Shown here piece by piece: positions 1 through 8,691 of a stretch of 64,000 nucleotides of DNA (the stretch's first letter is position 1; each line of letters opens with the position of its first letter). The notes under the pieces were generated by a model. That model saw only the letters and a list, made by a program, of their open reading frames with translations. It was not told the DNA's origin and made no database searches. The translations under genes were made by a program, and so were the position numbers. The DNA lies in assembly GCA_021299875.1 (NCBI GenBank), contig JAJTEW010000002.1:186001-250000 (forward strand), written 5' to 3'. The DNA comes from Comamonadaceae bacterium (lineage in GTDB: Bacteria; Pseudomonadota; Gammaproteobacteria; Burkholderiales; Burkholderiaceae_C).

Positions 1-201
1 TCCATGTCGCCTGACGCTTTGACCGGTCTGGAAGCCAACCTGCGTTTCGCCAGCCAAGAGAACATGCTGACCCGCATTTTTGGCCGCTTGACCGCTTGGC
101 AAAACTGGATCTTCCAGCGCCCCAATGCCGTTGGCGAAAAGGGGGCCTTGAAGGTTTACGGCAAAGGCGAAAAAGTTCAGTTCGACATGAACCGCGTTTG
201 A
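1..201 (+). CDS. boxC: BoxC, 2,3-epoxybenzoyl-CoA dihydrolase, C-terminal fragment
   Basis: Only the last 66 codons lie in the window, open at base 1 and ending at TGA 199-201. The fragment, rich in RIFGRLTAWQNWIFQRPN and ending in a Gly/Lys-rich KVYGKGEKVQFD segment, reads like the C-terminus of BoxC, a crotonase-superfamily enzyme. In the aerobic benzoyl-CoA (box) pathway BoxC hydrolyses the ring of 2,3-epoxybenzoyl-CoA and releases 3,4-dehydroadipyl-CoA semialdehyde plus formate. Identification rests on this short segment plus the adjoining boxB and boxA on the same strand, so the family call is strong in context but the catalytic part is not visible. Confidence 0.85.
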   Translation, partial: SMSPDALTGLEANLRFASQENMLTRIFGRLTAWQNWIFQRPNAVGEKGALKVYGKGEKVQFDMNRV

Positions 202-291
202 TGTTTTTGCGTTGTGCAGTGCGGTGCCCGGTGGTCCGCGCTGTAACCGAAATTTGACCCCACCGTTGCTTTTTTATTTCTGGAGACTCTC

Positions 292-1719
292 ATGTCCGGT
301 ATCAACTACAGCGAAAAAATTCCCAACAACGTCAACTTGAGCGAAGACCGCACCTTGCAACGTGCGCTGGAGCAATGGCAACCGAACTTCATCAACTGGT
401 GGGACGACATGGGCCCCGAAGGCTCGACCGACATGGATGTGTACCTGCGCACCGCCGTGAGCGTGGACCCGCAAGGTTGGGCTCAATTCGGCCACGTGAA
501 AATGCGCGACTACCGTTGGGGCGTGTTCATGAACCCCGGCGAGCAAGACCGCAAGATCCATTTTGGCGACCACATCGGTGAAAAAGCTTGGCAAGACGTG
601 CCTGGCGAGCACCGCGCCAACCTGCGTCGCATCATCGTGACCCAGGGCGACACCGAGCCCGCATCGGTCGAGCAGCAACGCCACTTGGGCCTGACCGCGC
701 CCAGCATGTACGACCTGCGCAACCTGTTCCAGATCAACGTGGAAGAAGGCCGCCACCTGTGGGCCATGGTGTACCTGTTGCACAAATACTTCGGCAAAGA
801 CGGACGTGAAGAAGCCGATGCTTTGCTTCAGCGCAACAGCGGCAACGAAGACAACCCCCGCATCTTGCAGGCCTTCAACGAGAAGACACCCGACTGGTTG
901 AGCTTCTTCATGTTTACTTACTTCACTGACCGTGACGGCAAGTTCCAGTTGTGCGCCTTGGCCGAGTCGGCATTTGACCCATTGGCCCGCACCACCAAGT
1001 TCATGCTGACCGAAGAAGCGCACCACATGTTTGTGGGCGAGTCCGGTGTGAGCCGTACCATCCAGCGCACCGTGGATGTGATGAACCAGCTCAAAACCGA
1101 TGACGTGGGCAAACTGCGTGCAGCTGGTGTGATCGATCTGCCCACCATCCAGCGCTACATCAACTTCCACTTCTCGGTGACCATCGACTTGTTCGGGGCT
1201 GACGAGTCGTCCAACGCGGCCACGTTCTACAGCTCGGGCCTGAAAGGCCGTTACGAAGAAGGCAAGCGCACCGACGACCACGTCTTGAAGGGCAACAGCT
1301 ACAAGATCTTGTCGGTCGAAGATGGCAAGTTGGTCGAAAAAGAAGTGCCGATGCTCAACGCTTTGAACGAAGTGCTGCGCGACGACTACATCACCGATTC
1401 CAAGGGCGGCATTGACCGTTGGAACCGTGTGATCTCTAAGGCTGGCATTCCCTTCACCTTGAAGGCACCTCACAAGGCTTTCCACCGCAACATTGGCTCT
1501 TTGTCTGGCTCCAAGATCACGCCCGAGGGCCGTGTGGTGACCGACGAGCAGTGGATGGCGCAAGTGGGCGAGTGGTTGCCCACCAACGAAGACCGTGCCT
1601 ACGTGGCCAGCCTGATGGGCCGTGTGGTTGAGACCGGCAAGTTCGCCAACTGGATCGCGCCCCCCGTCATGGGCATCAACCGTCAGCCCGTGGATTTTGA
1701 TTACGTCCGGTTCAACTGA
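292..1719 (+). CDS. boxB: BoxB, benzoyl-CoA 2,3-epoxidase oxygenase subunit
   Basis: 475 residues, the usual BoxB length. BoxB is a soluble diiron epoxidase that inserts oxygen into benzoyl-CoA using electrons from BoxA. Visible iron-ligand motifs are E152-x2-H155 (in EEGRH), an acidic FTDRD segment near 211-215, and E242-x2-H245 (in TEEAHHMF), spaced as in characterised BoxB. The ATG at 292 has GGAGA at 282-286. It lies 90 bases after boxC and is separated from boxA by 465 bases that contain three long hairpins. No signal peptide, so cytoplasmic. Product call is firm from length, motif spacing and neighbours. Confidence 0.95.
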   Translation: MSGINYSEKIPNNVNLSEDRTLQRALEQWQPNFINWWDDMGPEGSTDMDVYLRTAVSVDPQGWAQFGHVKMRDYRWGVFMNPGEQDRKIHFGDHIGEKAWQDVPGEHRANLRRIIVTQGDTEPASVEQQRHLGLTAPSMYDLRNLFQINVEEGRHLWAMVYLLHKYFGKDGREEADALLQRNSGNEDNPRILQAFNEKTPDWLSFFMFTYFTDRDGKFQLCALAESAFDPLARTTKFMLTEEAHHMFVGESGVSRTIQRTVDVMNQLKTDDVGKLRAAGVIDLPTIQRYINFHFSVTIDLFGADESSNAATFYSSGLKGRYEEGKRTDDHVLKGNSYKILSVEDGKLVEKEVPMLNALNEVLRDDYITDSKGGIDRWNRVISKAGIPFTLKAPHKAFHRNIGSLSGSKITPEGRVVTDEQWMAQVGEWLPTNEDRAYVASLMGRVVETGKFANWIAPPVMGINRQPVDFDYVRFN

Positions 1720-1761
1720 TGCATTGAAACTCTGATCGACTGCTGCCTCATCCGAGGGGCG

Positions 1762-1839
1762 GCAGTCGTCAAAGGCAGGGGCGGGTTCCTCATACTGGGG
1801 TACCAGAAATCGTCACCCGCCCCTGCCTTTGACGACTGC
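1762..1839 (+). repeat. Structured palindromic element, copy 1 (25-bp perfect stem)
   Basis: Left arm 1762-1786 and right arm 1815-1839 are perfectly complementary over 25 bp, enclosing a 28-base loop. The loop contains TCAT, then an inner hairpin CTGG-GGTA-CCAG (1795-1806), then AAATC. The same loop design with different stems recurs at 1920-1997 and, inverted, at 2063-2124. There is no T-run after the right arm, so a simple intrinsic terminator is unlikely. Confidence 0.9.
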
Positions 1840-1919
1840 ATGGGGTTTGTCGCAGGTTTTTGTTTGATCTGGACCACCCGTGTGCTTGCAATTCGAATTT
1901 GCTGCCTTGATGGAGGGCG

Positions 1920-1997
1920 GTCATTAAAAGGGCAAGGGGCGGGTTCCTCATGACGGGGTACCGAAAATCGTCACCCGCCCCTTGCCCTTTCAATGAC
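1920..1997 (+). repeat. Structured palindromic element, copy 2 (25-bp stem, one mismatch)
   Basis: Arms 1920-1944 and 1973-1997 pair over 25 bp with one mismatch (A1926 opposite C1991). The 28-base loop has the same length as in copy 1 and differs from it only in two small patches. Those patches form the inner stem, which here is CGG-GGTA-CCG. The outer stems of copies 1 and 2 differ away from the loop yet each stays self-complementary. Confidence 0.9.
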
Positions 1998-2062
1998 ATG
2001 GGTGTGCCGAGCGATCAAGGTCCCTTAGACTCAGGGCGTTGAAGCAGGCATTGAGCGGCGGT

Positions 2063-2124
2063 ATGGCTGGGGGCCGGGCACCGATTTTCCGGTACCCCGT
2101 ATGAGGTGCCCAGCCCCCAGCCAT
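2063..2124 (-). repeat. Structured palindromic element, copy 3, inverted (20-bp stem)
   Basis: Arms 2063-2082 and 2105-2124 pair over 20 bp with one mismatch (C2075 opposite A2112). Read on the minus strand, the 22-base loop runs TCAT, then an inner hairpin CGG-GGTA-CCG, then AAAATC, matching the loop core of copies 1 and 2. The stem sequence is almost unrelated to the other two apart from being purine-rich on one arm. It lies 60 bases upstream of the boxA start. Confidence 0.88.
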
Positions 2125-2184
2125 TCCGTTGCGGACCACGCAGACCACAGACTGAAAACGCTAAAAATACAAGAGAGCCAAGAC

Positions 2185-3507
2185 ATGAGCACCGAAGCGA
2201 CGCTGATCAAACAACACCTGATCGACCCGGAAATCTGCATCCGCTGCAACACCTGCGAAGCGATCTGCCCAGTGGGTGCGATCACGCACGACTCGCTCAA
2301 CTACGTGGTCAAGGCCGACATCTGCAACGCTTGCATGGACTGCATCTCGCCTTGCCCCACAGGCTCGATTGACAACTGGCGCATGGTGCCCAAGGCCAAG
2401 GCCTACAGCATCGAGGAACAACTCAAGTGGTATGACTTGCCCGCCGAATTGAGTGCCGAAGAACTCGCTGCCGCTGGTGGCGACGCCAATTCCGATGAGG
2501 CCATGGCGCAAAGTGTTGCGCAAGCCGCCGTGCAAGCCGCCTCTTCTTCGTCATCTGCCGTCAGCACAGCCTCCGCCTCGGGTTTCAACTCGGCCCAATT
2601 TGGCGCCACCATCCCGCCCTGGTCCGCGGCCCACCCCTACACCAATCTGTATGGCCCCAAGGCCGCTGAGAAAACCATCACCGCCACGGTCACTGGGAAC
2701 CTGCGCGTGACCGAAGTGGGCAAGCAGGAAGGTCAGCAAGACTACGACACGCACCACATCGTGCTGGACTTCGGCAGCCTGCCCTTTCCTGTGCTCGAAG
2801 GCCAGTCGATCGGGATCATTCCACCCGGTGTGGACGCCAACGGCAAACCGCACCATGCGCGTCAATACTCCATTGCCAGTCCCCGCAACGGCGAGCGCCC
2901 CGGCCACAACAACCTGTCGTTGACCATCAAGCGCGTGCTGGAAGACCACGACGGAAAGCCGGTGCGCGGCGTCGGCTCCAACTTCATGTGCGATTTGAAT
3001 GTGGGCGACAAGGTGCAGGTGATCGGCCCGTTCGGCGCCAGCTTTCTGATGCCCAACCACCCCAGGAGCAACATCGTGATGATCTGCACCGGCACGGGCA
3101 GCGCCCCCATGCGTGCCATGACCGAATGGCGTCGCCGCCAACGGGCCAGCGGCAAGTTCGAGGGGGGCAAGCTGATGCTGTTCTTTGGCGCTCGCACGCC
3201 CGCCGAGCTGCCGTATTTTGGACCACTCAACAACTTGCCCAAGGATTTCATCGACATCGAATTTGCTTTCTCGCGCGAGGTGGGCAAACCCAAGCGCTAT
3301 GTGCAAGACGCCATGCGTGTTCGTGCCGCCGACTTGGCCCACCAACTCCAAGACCCCAACACCTGTTTTTATGTCTGTGGCCTCAAAAGCATGGAGGAGG
3401 GCGTGGTCATGGCGCTGCGCGACATCGCTCAGAAAGCCGGGCTCGATTGGGATACCGTAGGTGCGGCGCTGAAAAAAGAAGGCCGTTTGCACCTCGAAAC
3501 CTACTGA
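2185..3507 (+). CDS. boxA: BoxA, benzoyl-CoA epoxidase reductase subunit
   Basis: 440 residues from ATG 2185. BoxA passes electrons from NADPH through FAD and iron-sulfur clusters to BoxB. The N-terminus has two [4Fe-4S] ferredoxin motifs: C18, C21, C24, C28 and C47, C50, C53, C57. An Ala/Ser-rich linker (about 95-145) leads to a ferredoxin-NADP reductase-type module with the FAD-binding RQYSIASP segment, the nucleotide-binding CTGTGSAP segment and [12 protein letters not shown] near the C-terminus. An upstream in-frame start at 2101 falls in hairpin 3 and is not preferred. The ribosome site before 2185 (AGAGAG) is weak. The next gene starts 7 bases downstream. Confidence 0.93.
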   Translation: MSTEATLIKQHLIDPEICIRCNTCEAICPVGAITHDSLNYVVKADICNACMDCISPCPTGSIDNWRMVPKAKAYSIEEQLKWYDLPAELSAEELAAAGGDANSDEAMAQSVAQAAVQAASSSSSAVSTASASGFNSAQFGATIPPWSAAHPYTNLYGPKAAEKTITATVTGNLRVTEVGKQEGQQDYDTHHIVLDFGSLPFPVLEGQSIGIIPPGVDANGKPHHARQYSIASPRNGERPGHNNLSLTIKRVLEDHDGKPVRGVGSNFMCDLNVGDKVQVIGPFGASFLMPNHPRSNIVMICTGTGSAPMRAMTEWRRRQRASGKFEGGKLMLFFGARTPAELPYFGPLNNLPKDFIDIEFAFSREVGKPKRYVQDAMRVRAADLAHQLQDPNTCFYVCGLKSMEEGVVMALRDIAQKAGLDWDTVGAALKKEGRLHLETY

Positions 3508-3513
3508 CCACGC

Positions 3514-5232
3514 ATGGCCAATACCACGCACATTGGCCTGGACCAAGTTCGTCAACAACTGCGCCAGCCCCGAACCCAGCTCAAAGGCCGACAGGTCGCG
3601 CCAGAGGCCCGTTCCGAGGTGCAGGACCTGATCGGCATGCCGCCCGTCGATGGCCACCGCCGTGACCTGCTGATCGAGCACCTGCATGTGCTGAACGACC
3701 ATTTCCATGGCCTGTTCGAACGCCACATCGTGGCGCTGGCGGCCGAGATGCGCCTGCCCGTGGTCGAGGTGTTTGAGGTCGCATCTTTCTATCACCACTT
3801 TGAAATATTGAAAGACGAGGAAGCTGCGCCGCGCCTCACCGTGCGGGTGTGCGACAGCCTGAGCTGCAGCCTCGCGGGCAGCGACAGCTTGCTGCGCCAA
3901 TTGCAAAACGATCTGCTGGGTGTGAAGGTGGTGCCTGTGCCCTGTTTGGGGCGTTGCGAGCAAGCGCCTGCTGCGCAAGTGGGCCAGCAGGCCGTAGCGC
4001 TTGCGACGGCCCAGCAATTGAGCCGCCTGGTGGCAGAGAACCACACGCAGCCCCTGGCCTTGCCTCAGGCGCTGCGTTACGGCGATTACAAAAATGCCGG
4101 GGGCTACCAGTTGGCCCTGCAAGTGGCTGCCGGACTGAAAGACCACGAATCGGTCATCCAACTGCTGGAGTCTTCGGGTCTGCGCGGCTTGGGCGGCGCA
4201 GGTTTTCCGGCAGGCCGCAAATGGCGCATCGTGCGCAGCCAGCCAGGCCCTCGCCTGATGGCCGTGAACATCGACGAGGGCGAGCCCGGCACCTTCAAGG
4301 ACCGCACTTGTCTGGAGGCTGACCCGCACCGCTTTTTGGAAGGTGTGCTGATCGCCGCCAGTGTGGTGGGTTGCGAGGCGGTCTATATCTACCTGCGCGA
4401 CGAATACCACGAAGCGCGTGTTTTGCTGACGGAAGAATTGGCCGCATTGCAGGCCAACCCGCCTTGCGCGCTGCCGCGCATCGAATTGCGCCGTGGCGCG
4501 GGGGCCTACATCTGCGGCGAAGAGTCCGCGATGATCGAAAGCATCGAGGGCCAACGCGGTGAGCCGCGCCTGCGCCCCCCCTACATCGCTGAGCTTGGCC
4601 TGTTCGGTCGCCCGACGCTGGCGCACAACCTCGAGACACTGTATTGGATTCGCGAACTGCTGGAGCAGGGTGCTGACAGCTTTGCATCGCACGGTCGCCA
4701 TGGCCGCAAAGGTTTGCGCCGCTTTAGCGTGAGTGGTCGCGTGAAACAACCGGGCGTCAAACTGGCGCCTGCGGGCATCACGCTGCGCGAGCTGGTGGAC
4801 GAATATTGCGGCGGCATGGCCGAGGGCCATACGCTGTATGCCTACCTGCCCGGCGGGGCCAGTGGCGGCATCTTGCCTGCACGCTTGGCCGATGTGCCGC
4901 TGGACTTTGACACGCTGCAGCCGTACGGCTGCTTCATCGGCTCGGCCGCCGTGATGGTGCTGGGTCAACACGACAGCGCCCGCGAGGCTGCGTTGAACGT
5001 GATGCGCTTTTTTGCGCACGAAAGCTGCGGCCAGTGCACGCCCTGCCGTTTGGGCACTGAGAAGGCTGCGCTGTTGATGGACAGTCCTGTGTGGGACGCC
5101 GACACCTTGCAAGACCTGGCGCAAGTCATGGGCGATGCGTCGATTTGCGGCCTGGGGCAGGCTGCGCCCAACCCGATCCGTTGTGTGCTGGACTACTTTC
5201 CGCACGAAGTGGGCGCAGAGGTGAAAGCATGA
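3514..5232 (+). CDS. NAD-linked formate dehydrogenase beta subunit, NuoE-NuoF fusion
   Basis: 572 residues combining two subunits that are separate in FdsGB-type enzymes. Residues about 25-165 are a NuoE-like thioredoxin-fold domain with [2Fe-2S] ligands C113, C118, C144 and C148. Residues about 190-560 are NuoF-like, with the FMN/NADH region around GLRGLGGAGFPAG (222-234) and [4Fe-4S] ligands C505, C508, C511 and C545. The subunit takes electrons from the alpha subunit and reduces NAD+. It begins 7 bases after boxA ends and its stop overlaps the alpha-subunit start (ATGA). Length and architecture resemble the beta subunit of the Methylobacterium FDH1 heterodimer. A hydrogenase diaphorase is an alternative by fold, excluded by the next gene. 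Confidence 0.9.
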   Translation: MANTTHIGLDQVRQQLRQPRTQLKGRQVAPEARSEVQDLIGMPPVDGHRRDLLIEHLHVLNDHFHGLFERHIVALAAEMRLPVVEVFEVASFYHHFEILKDEEAAPRLTVRVCDSLSCSLAGSDSLLRQLQNDLLGVKVVPVPCLGRCEQAPAAQVGQQAVALATAQQLSRLVAENHTQPLALPQALRYGDYKNAGGYQLALQVAAGLKDHESVIQLLESSGLRGLGGAGFPAGRKWRIVRSQPGPRLMAVNIDEGEPGTFKDRTCLEADPHRFLEGVLIAASVVGCEAVYIYLRDEYHEARVLLTEELAALQANPPCALPRIELRRGAGAYICGEESAMIESIEGQRGEPRLRPPYIAELGLFGRPTLAHNLETLYWIRELLEQGADSFASHGRHGRKGLRRFSVSGRVKQPGVKLAPAGITLRELVDEYCGGMAEGHTLYAYLPGGASGGILPARLADVPLDFDTLQPYGCFIGSAAVMVLGQHDSAREAALNVMRFFAHESCGQCTPCRLGTEKAALLMDSPVWDADTLQDLAQVMGDASICGLGQAAPNPIRCVLDYFPHEVGAEVKA

Positions 5233-8045
5233 GCACGGTTCAATTCACGCTCAATGGTCAAAACGTCGAAGCGCCCGCTGGCAAAAGCATTTTTAACATC
5301 GCCAAAGAGCTTGGGATCGCCATCCCGCACCTGTGCCACAAGGAGGGTCTGGCACCCGACGGCAACTGCCGAGCCTGTGTGGTCGAGGTGGCCGGTGAAC
5401 GGACCTTGGCCCCGAGTTGCTGCCGCAGCGCCACGCCCGGCATGCAGGTGCGCACCGACAGCGTCCGCGCCGTCAAAAGCCAGAAGATGGTGCTGGAGAT
5501 GCTGCTGGCCGACCTGCCCGAGCAGGGCCACAAATGGCTGGACGACCGCGCTGAAGCGCCACACGGCGAACTGAGCCAATGGGCGGAACACCTTGGCGTG
5601 CAGGTGCGACCGCAACTGGCCGCGCTCAAGCGTGAGGCTGTGCCTGCGGATCTGTCGCATCCGGCCATGGCCGTGAATTTGGACGCCTGCATTCAGTGCA
5701 ACCGCTGCGAGCGCGCTTGCCGTGACCTGCAGGTCAACGATGTGATTGGTCTGGCCTTTCGAGGCGCACACACGCAGGTGGTGTTTGACTTGGCCGACCC
5801 GATGGGCGGCAGCAGCTGTGTGGGTTGCGGCGAATGCGTGCAGGCCTGCCCCACTGGGGCGCTCATGCCCAAGAGCCACATGGGCCCGCAAAAGGTGGAC
5901 CGCGAAGTGGACTCCGTGTGCCCGTTTTGTGGCGTCGGTTGTCTGGTCACCTACCAGGTCAAAGACCCGGACCCGACAGGGGCCGTTCCAGCCCGGATCG
6001 TCAGCGTCCAAGGCCGCGCAGGCCCGGCCAATGAAGGCCGCTTGTGCGTCAAGGGCCGCTTTGGCATGGACTACATCCACAGCTCGGACCGCATCACGAA
6101 GCCGCTGATCCGCAAAGCGGGCGCGGTCAAAGACCTGAGCCTGATCGACGGCCACACCGACTGGCACGAAGTCTTCCGCGAAGCCACATGGGAAGAAGCA
6201 TTGGACTTGGCCACTGGGCCACTGAATGCATTGCGTCAACAACACGGCCCCAAGTCGCTCGCCGGTTTTGGTTCGGCCAAAGGCAGCAACGAAGAGGCCT
6301 ATTTGTTCCAGAAGCTGGTGCGCACCGGCTTTGGCAGCAACAACGTGGACCATTGCACCCGCCTGTGCCACGCGTCCAGCGTGGCGGCCTTGCTCGAAGG
6401 CGTGGGCTCCGGCGCAGTGAGCAACCCCGTACGCGATGTCGAGCATTCGGACCTCATCATCGTGATCGGCTCCAACCCGACAGCCAACCACCCCGTGGCC
6501 GCCACCTGGATGAAGAACGCCGCTCAGCGTGGCACCCGCATCGTGCTGGCCGACCCGCGCATCACCGACCTGGGTCGCCACGCCTGGCGAACGCTGCAGT
6601 TCAAGGCCGACACCGATGTGGCGCTGCTCAACGCGATGTTGCACGTCATTGTGCAGGAGGGTTTGTGCAATGAACATTTCCTGAGTGAGCGTGCCGATCA
6701 CGTGGCCGAACTCAAGGCCCATGTGCAAGACTTCACCCCCGAAGCCATGAGCGCAGTGTGCGGCATCCCGGCCGACACCATCCGCGAAGTCGCTCGGGCC
6801 TACGCCACAGCCAAAGCCGCCATGATTTTGTGGGGCATGGGCGTGAGCCAGCATGTGCATGGCACCGACAATGTGCGCTGCCTGATTGCGCTGGCCAGCA
6901 TCACCGGCCAGATCGGTCGCCCCGGCACGGGTCTGCACCCGCTGCGCGGCCAAAACAATGTGCAAGGCGCGAGCGATGCGGGCCTGATCCCGATGATGTA
7001 CCCCAACTACCAGCGGGTCGCTGACCCGTCGGCGCACGACTGGTTCGAGAAATTTTGGGACACGAAACTCGACGACCAGCCCGGCTACACCGTGGTCGAG
7101 ATCATGCAAAAAGCCTTGGCGCCAGACAGCGATCCGCACAAGGTGCGTGGCATGTACATCATGGGCGAGAACCCGGCCATGAGCGACCCGGACCTGAACC
7201 ACGCCCGCCACGCGCTAGTGAGTTTGCAGCACCTGGTGGTGCAGGACATCTTTTTGACCGAAACCGCCTGGCTGGCCGATGTGGTGTTGCCCGCCAGCGC
7301 CTGGCCCGAGAAGACCGGCACGGTCAGCAACACCGACCGCACGGTGCAGATGGGCCGACAGGCCTTGTTGCCGCCGGGCGATGCCAAGCCCGACCTTTGG
7401 ATCATCCAGCAAATCGCTTCTCGCCTGGGGCTGAGCTGGGCTTATGCAGGTGAGCACGATGGCGTGGCCGAGGTCTATGAAGAAATGCGCCAAGCGATGG
7501 CCCCGGCCATTGGTGGCATCGACTGGGCGCGCCTGAACGCGGGCTCGGTCACTTACCCGTGCGTGAGTGCTGACGACCCAGGCCAGCCCATCGTCTTCCA
7601 TGACCATTTCCCCACCGCCGATGGCCGTGTAAGGCTCATGACGGCCAGTCTGATTCCGGCCAACGAGCAGCCCGATGCCGAATACCCGATGGTGCTGATC
7701 ACCGGGCGGCAACTGGAGCATTGGCACACCGGCAGCATGACGCGCCGCGCCACGGTGCTCGATGCGCTGGAGCCTGCGGCCACGGCTTCGATGTGCGGCG
7801 CAGACATGGCCCGCATGGACCTCACACCCGGTCAGCGCATCCGCGTGGCTTCGCGCCGTGGGGCGGTACAAATGCTGCTGCGCCAAGACGACGGGACACC
7901 CTCAGGCACTGTATTCATCCCGTTCGCCTATGTCGAAGCGGCGGCCAACGAGTTGACCAACGCGGCCTTGGACCCCTTCGGGAAAATTCCAGAGTTCAAG
8001 TTTTGTGCAGTCCGAATCGAAACCCTGACAGGGTCCACCGCATAA
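5229..8045 (+). CDS. NAD-linked formate dehydrogenase alpha subunit (molybdopterin)
   Basis: 938 residues from ATG 5229, which overlaps the upstream stop by four bases. It oxidises formate to CO2 at a bis-pterin Mo or W centre. In order: a [2Fe-2S] domain (C36, C47, C50, C64); two ferredoxin clusters (C154, C157, C160, C164 and C197, C200, C203, C207); the molybdopterin-oxidoreductase cluster (C231, C234, C238, C273); and the active-site pair C380-H381 in TRLCHAS. The active site uses cysteine, not selenocysteine. No cysteine occurs between residues 65 and 153, so the His/Cys3 cluster that NuoG/FdsA proteins normally carry there is absent. No Tat signal, so cytoplasmic. Confidence 0.93.
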   Translation: MSTVQFTLNGQNVEAPAGKSIFNIAKELGIAIPHLCHKEGLAPDGNCRACVVEVAGERTLAPSCCRSATPGMQVRTDSVRAVKSQKMVLEMLLADLPEQGHKWLDDRAEAPHGELSQWAEHLGVQVRPQLAALKREAVPADLSHPAMAVNLDACIQCNRCERACRDLQVNDVIGLAFRGAHTQVVFDLADPMGGSSCVGCGECVQACPTGALMPKSHMGPQKVDREVDSVCPFCGVGCLVTYQVKDPDPTGAVPARIVSVQGRAGPANEGRLCVKGRFGMDYIHSSDRITKPLIRKAGAVKDLSLIDGHTDWHEVFREATWEEALDLATGPLNALRQQHGPKSLAGFGSAKGSNEEAYLFQKLVRTGFGSNNVDHCTRLCHASSVAALLEGVGSGAVSNPVRDVEHSDLIIVIGSNPTANHPVAATWMKNAAQRGTRIVLADPRITDLGRHAWRTLQFKADTDVALLNAMLHVIVQEGLCNEHFLSERADHVAELKAHVQDFTPEAMSAVCGIPADTIREVARAYATAKAAMILWGMGVSQHVHGTDNVRCLIALASITGQIGRPGTGLHPLRGQNNVQGASDAGLIPMMYPNYQRVADPSAHDWFEKFWDTKLDDQPGYTVVEIMQKALAPDSDPHKVRGMYIMGENPAMSDPDLNHARHALVSLQHLVVQDIFLTETAWLADVVLPASAWPEKTGTVSNTDRTVQMGRQALLPPGDAKPDLWIIQQIASRLGLSWAYAGEHDGVAEVYEEMRQAMAPAIGGIDWARLNAGSVTYPCVSADDPGQPIVFHDHFPTADGRVRLMTASLIPANEQPDAEYPMVLITGRQLEHWHTGSMTRRATVLDALEPAATASMCGADMARMDLTPGQRIRVASRRGAVQMLLRQDDGTPSGTVFIPFAYVEAAANELTNAALDPFGKIPEFKFCAVRIETLTGSTA

Positions 8046-8133
8046 TCAGCCCCATTCTGAATGGCTGGGTTATTGCCTCGCCTTGCACCATCAAGGTGAA
8101 CCGGATGATCTCTTGTGGGGTAAAAATTTACAT

Positions 8134-8691
8134 ATGTCAGTTCACGTTTTGTCTGAAATGGCAGTGCTGATGCGACGCGAGCCTGTGCAAGGTGCCATGT
8201 CACGTTGGCAATCGCACCGTTGGTTGCTGGCCGATGTGGTACCCCACGAAGAAAGTTTTGGTCGAGAACCACGCTGTTTGCGACACACCGACGATGAATC
8301 TTTGTGGCTTTACCCCGGTTGGCGACTGGAGTTGTTCACGGACGATGCCGAGGGCTATTGGCTCAATGCGACCTCGCCCACACCTTGCTACTTTGTGATG
8401 TGGCGAATGGTAGACAAAGAAGATGGCTCAGAGCCTGTGGCTGAGCCACAAGCGGTGAGCCTGAGTTACCACGATGCGGGTCGGTGGATGGATGCCCAAG
8501 AGACGGTGGAGACCGTGCCTGTACCCCCCGAAGTGGTGACGTGCTTGCAAGACTTTTCCACTCAACACTTTGTGCCCGAAGAGAAAAAGCGCCAGCGCCC
8601 CCAAAGTTTCATGCGCTTGACCGATCGGTTTGGGCAGCCGGCATCGGTCAGCACGGACAGCCAACGAAAAGGTTCGAGGGGCCCACGATGA
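8134..8691 (+). CDS. DUF3305 family protein, formate dehydrogenase accessory
   Basis: 185 residues from ATG 8134. It is tryptophan-rich in the centre (SRWQSHRWLLADVV, WLYPGWRLELF) with no signal peptide, membrane segment or recognisable catalytic motif. I recognise it as a DUF3305-type protein, a family repeatedly found beside formate dehydrogenase genes; its role is unknown. Its stop overlaps the start of the DUF3306 gene (ATGA), so the two are translationally coupled. The ATG at 8158 is an alternative start, because the nearest purine-rich site is far from 8134. Confidence 0.8.
   Translation: MSVHVLSEMAVLMRREPVQGAMSRWQSHRWLLADVVPHEESFGREPRCLRHTDDESLWLYPGWRLELFTDDAEGYWLNATSPTPCYFVMWRMVDKEDGSEPVAEPQAVSLSYHDAGRWMDAQETVETVPVPPEVVTCLQDFSTQHFVPEEKKRQRPQSFMRLTDRFGQPASVSTDSQRKGSRGPR

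Noticed and set aside
2551..5205. 884-codon open frame on the minus strand opposite boxA and the formate dehydrogenase beta gene
   Set aside because: It mirrors two genes with clear motifs; its composition (Ala, His, Gln, Arg, Val) is typical of the reverse of GC-biased coding DNA and shows no family features.
8047..8070. Weak hairpin after the formate dehydrogenase alpha gene (CAGCC...GGCTG)
   Set aside because: Short, bulged stem with no T-run; not convincing as a terminator.
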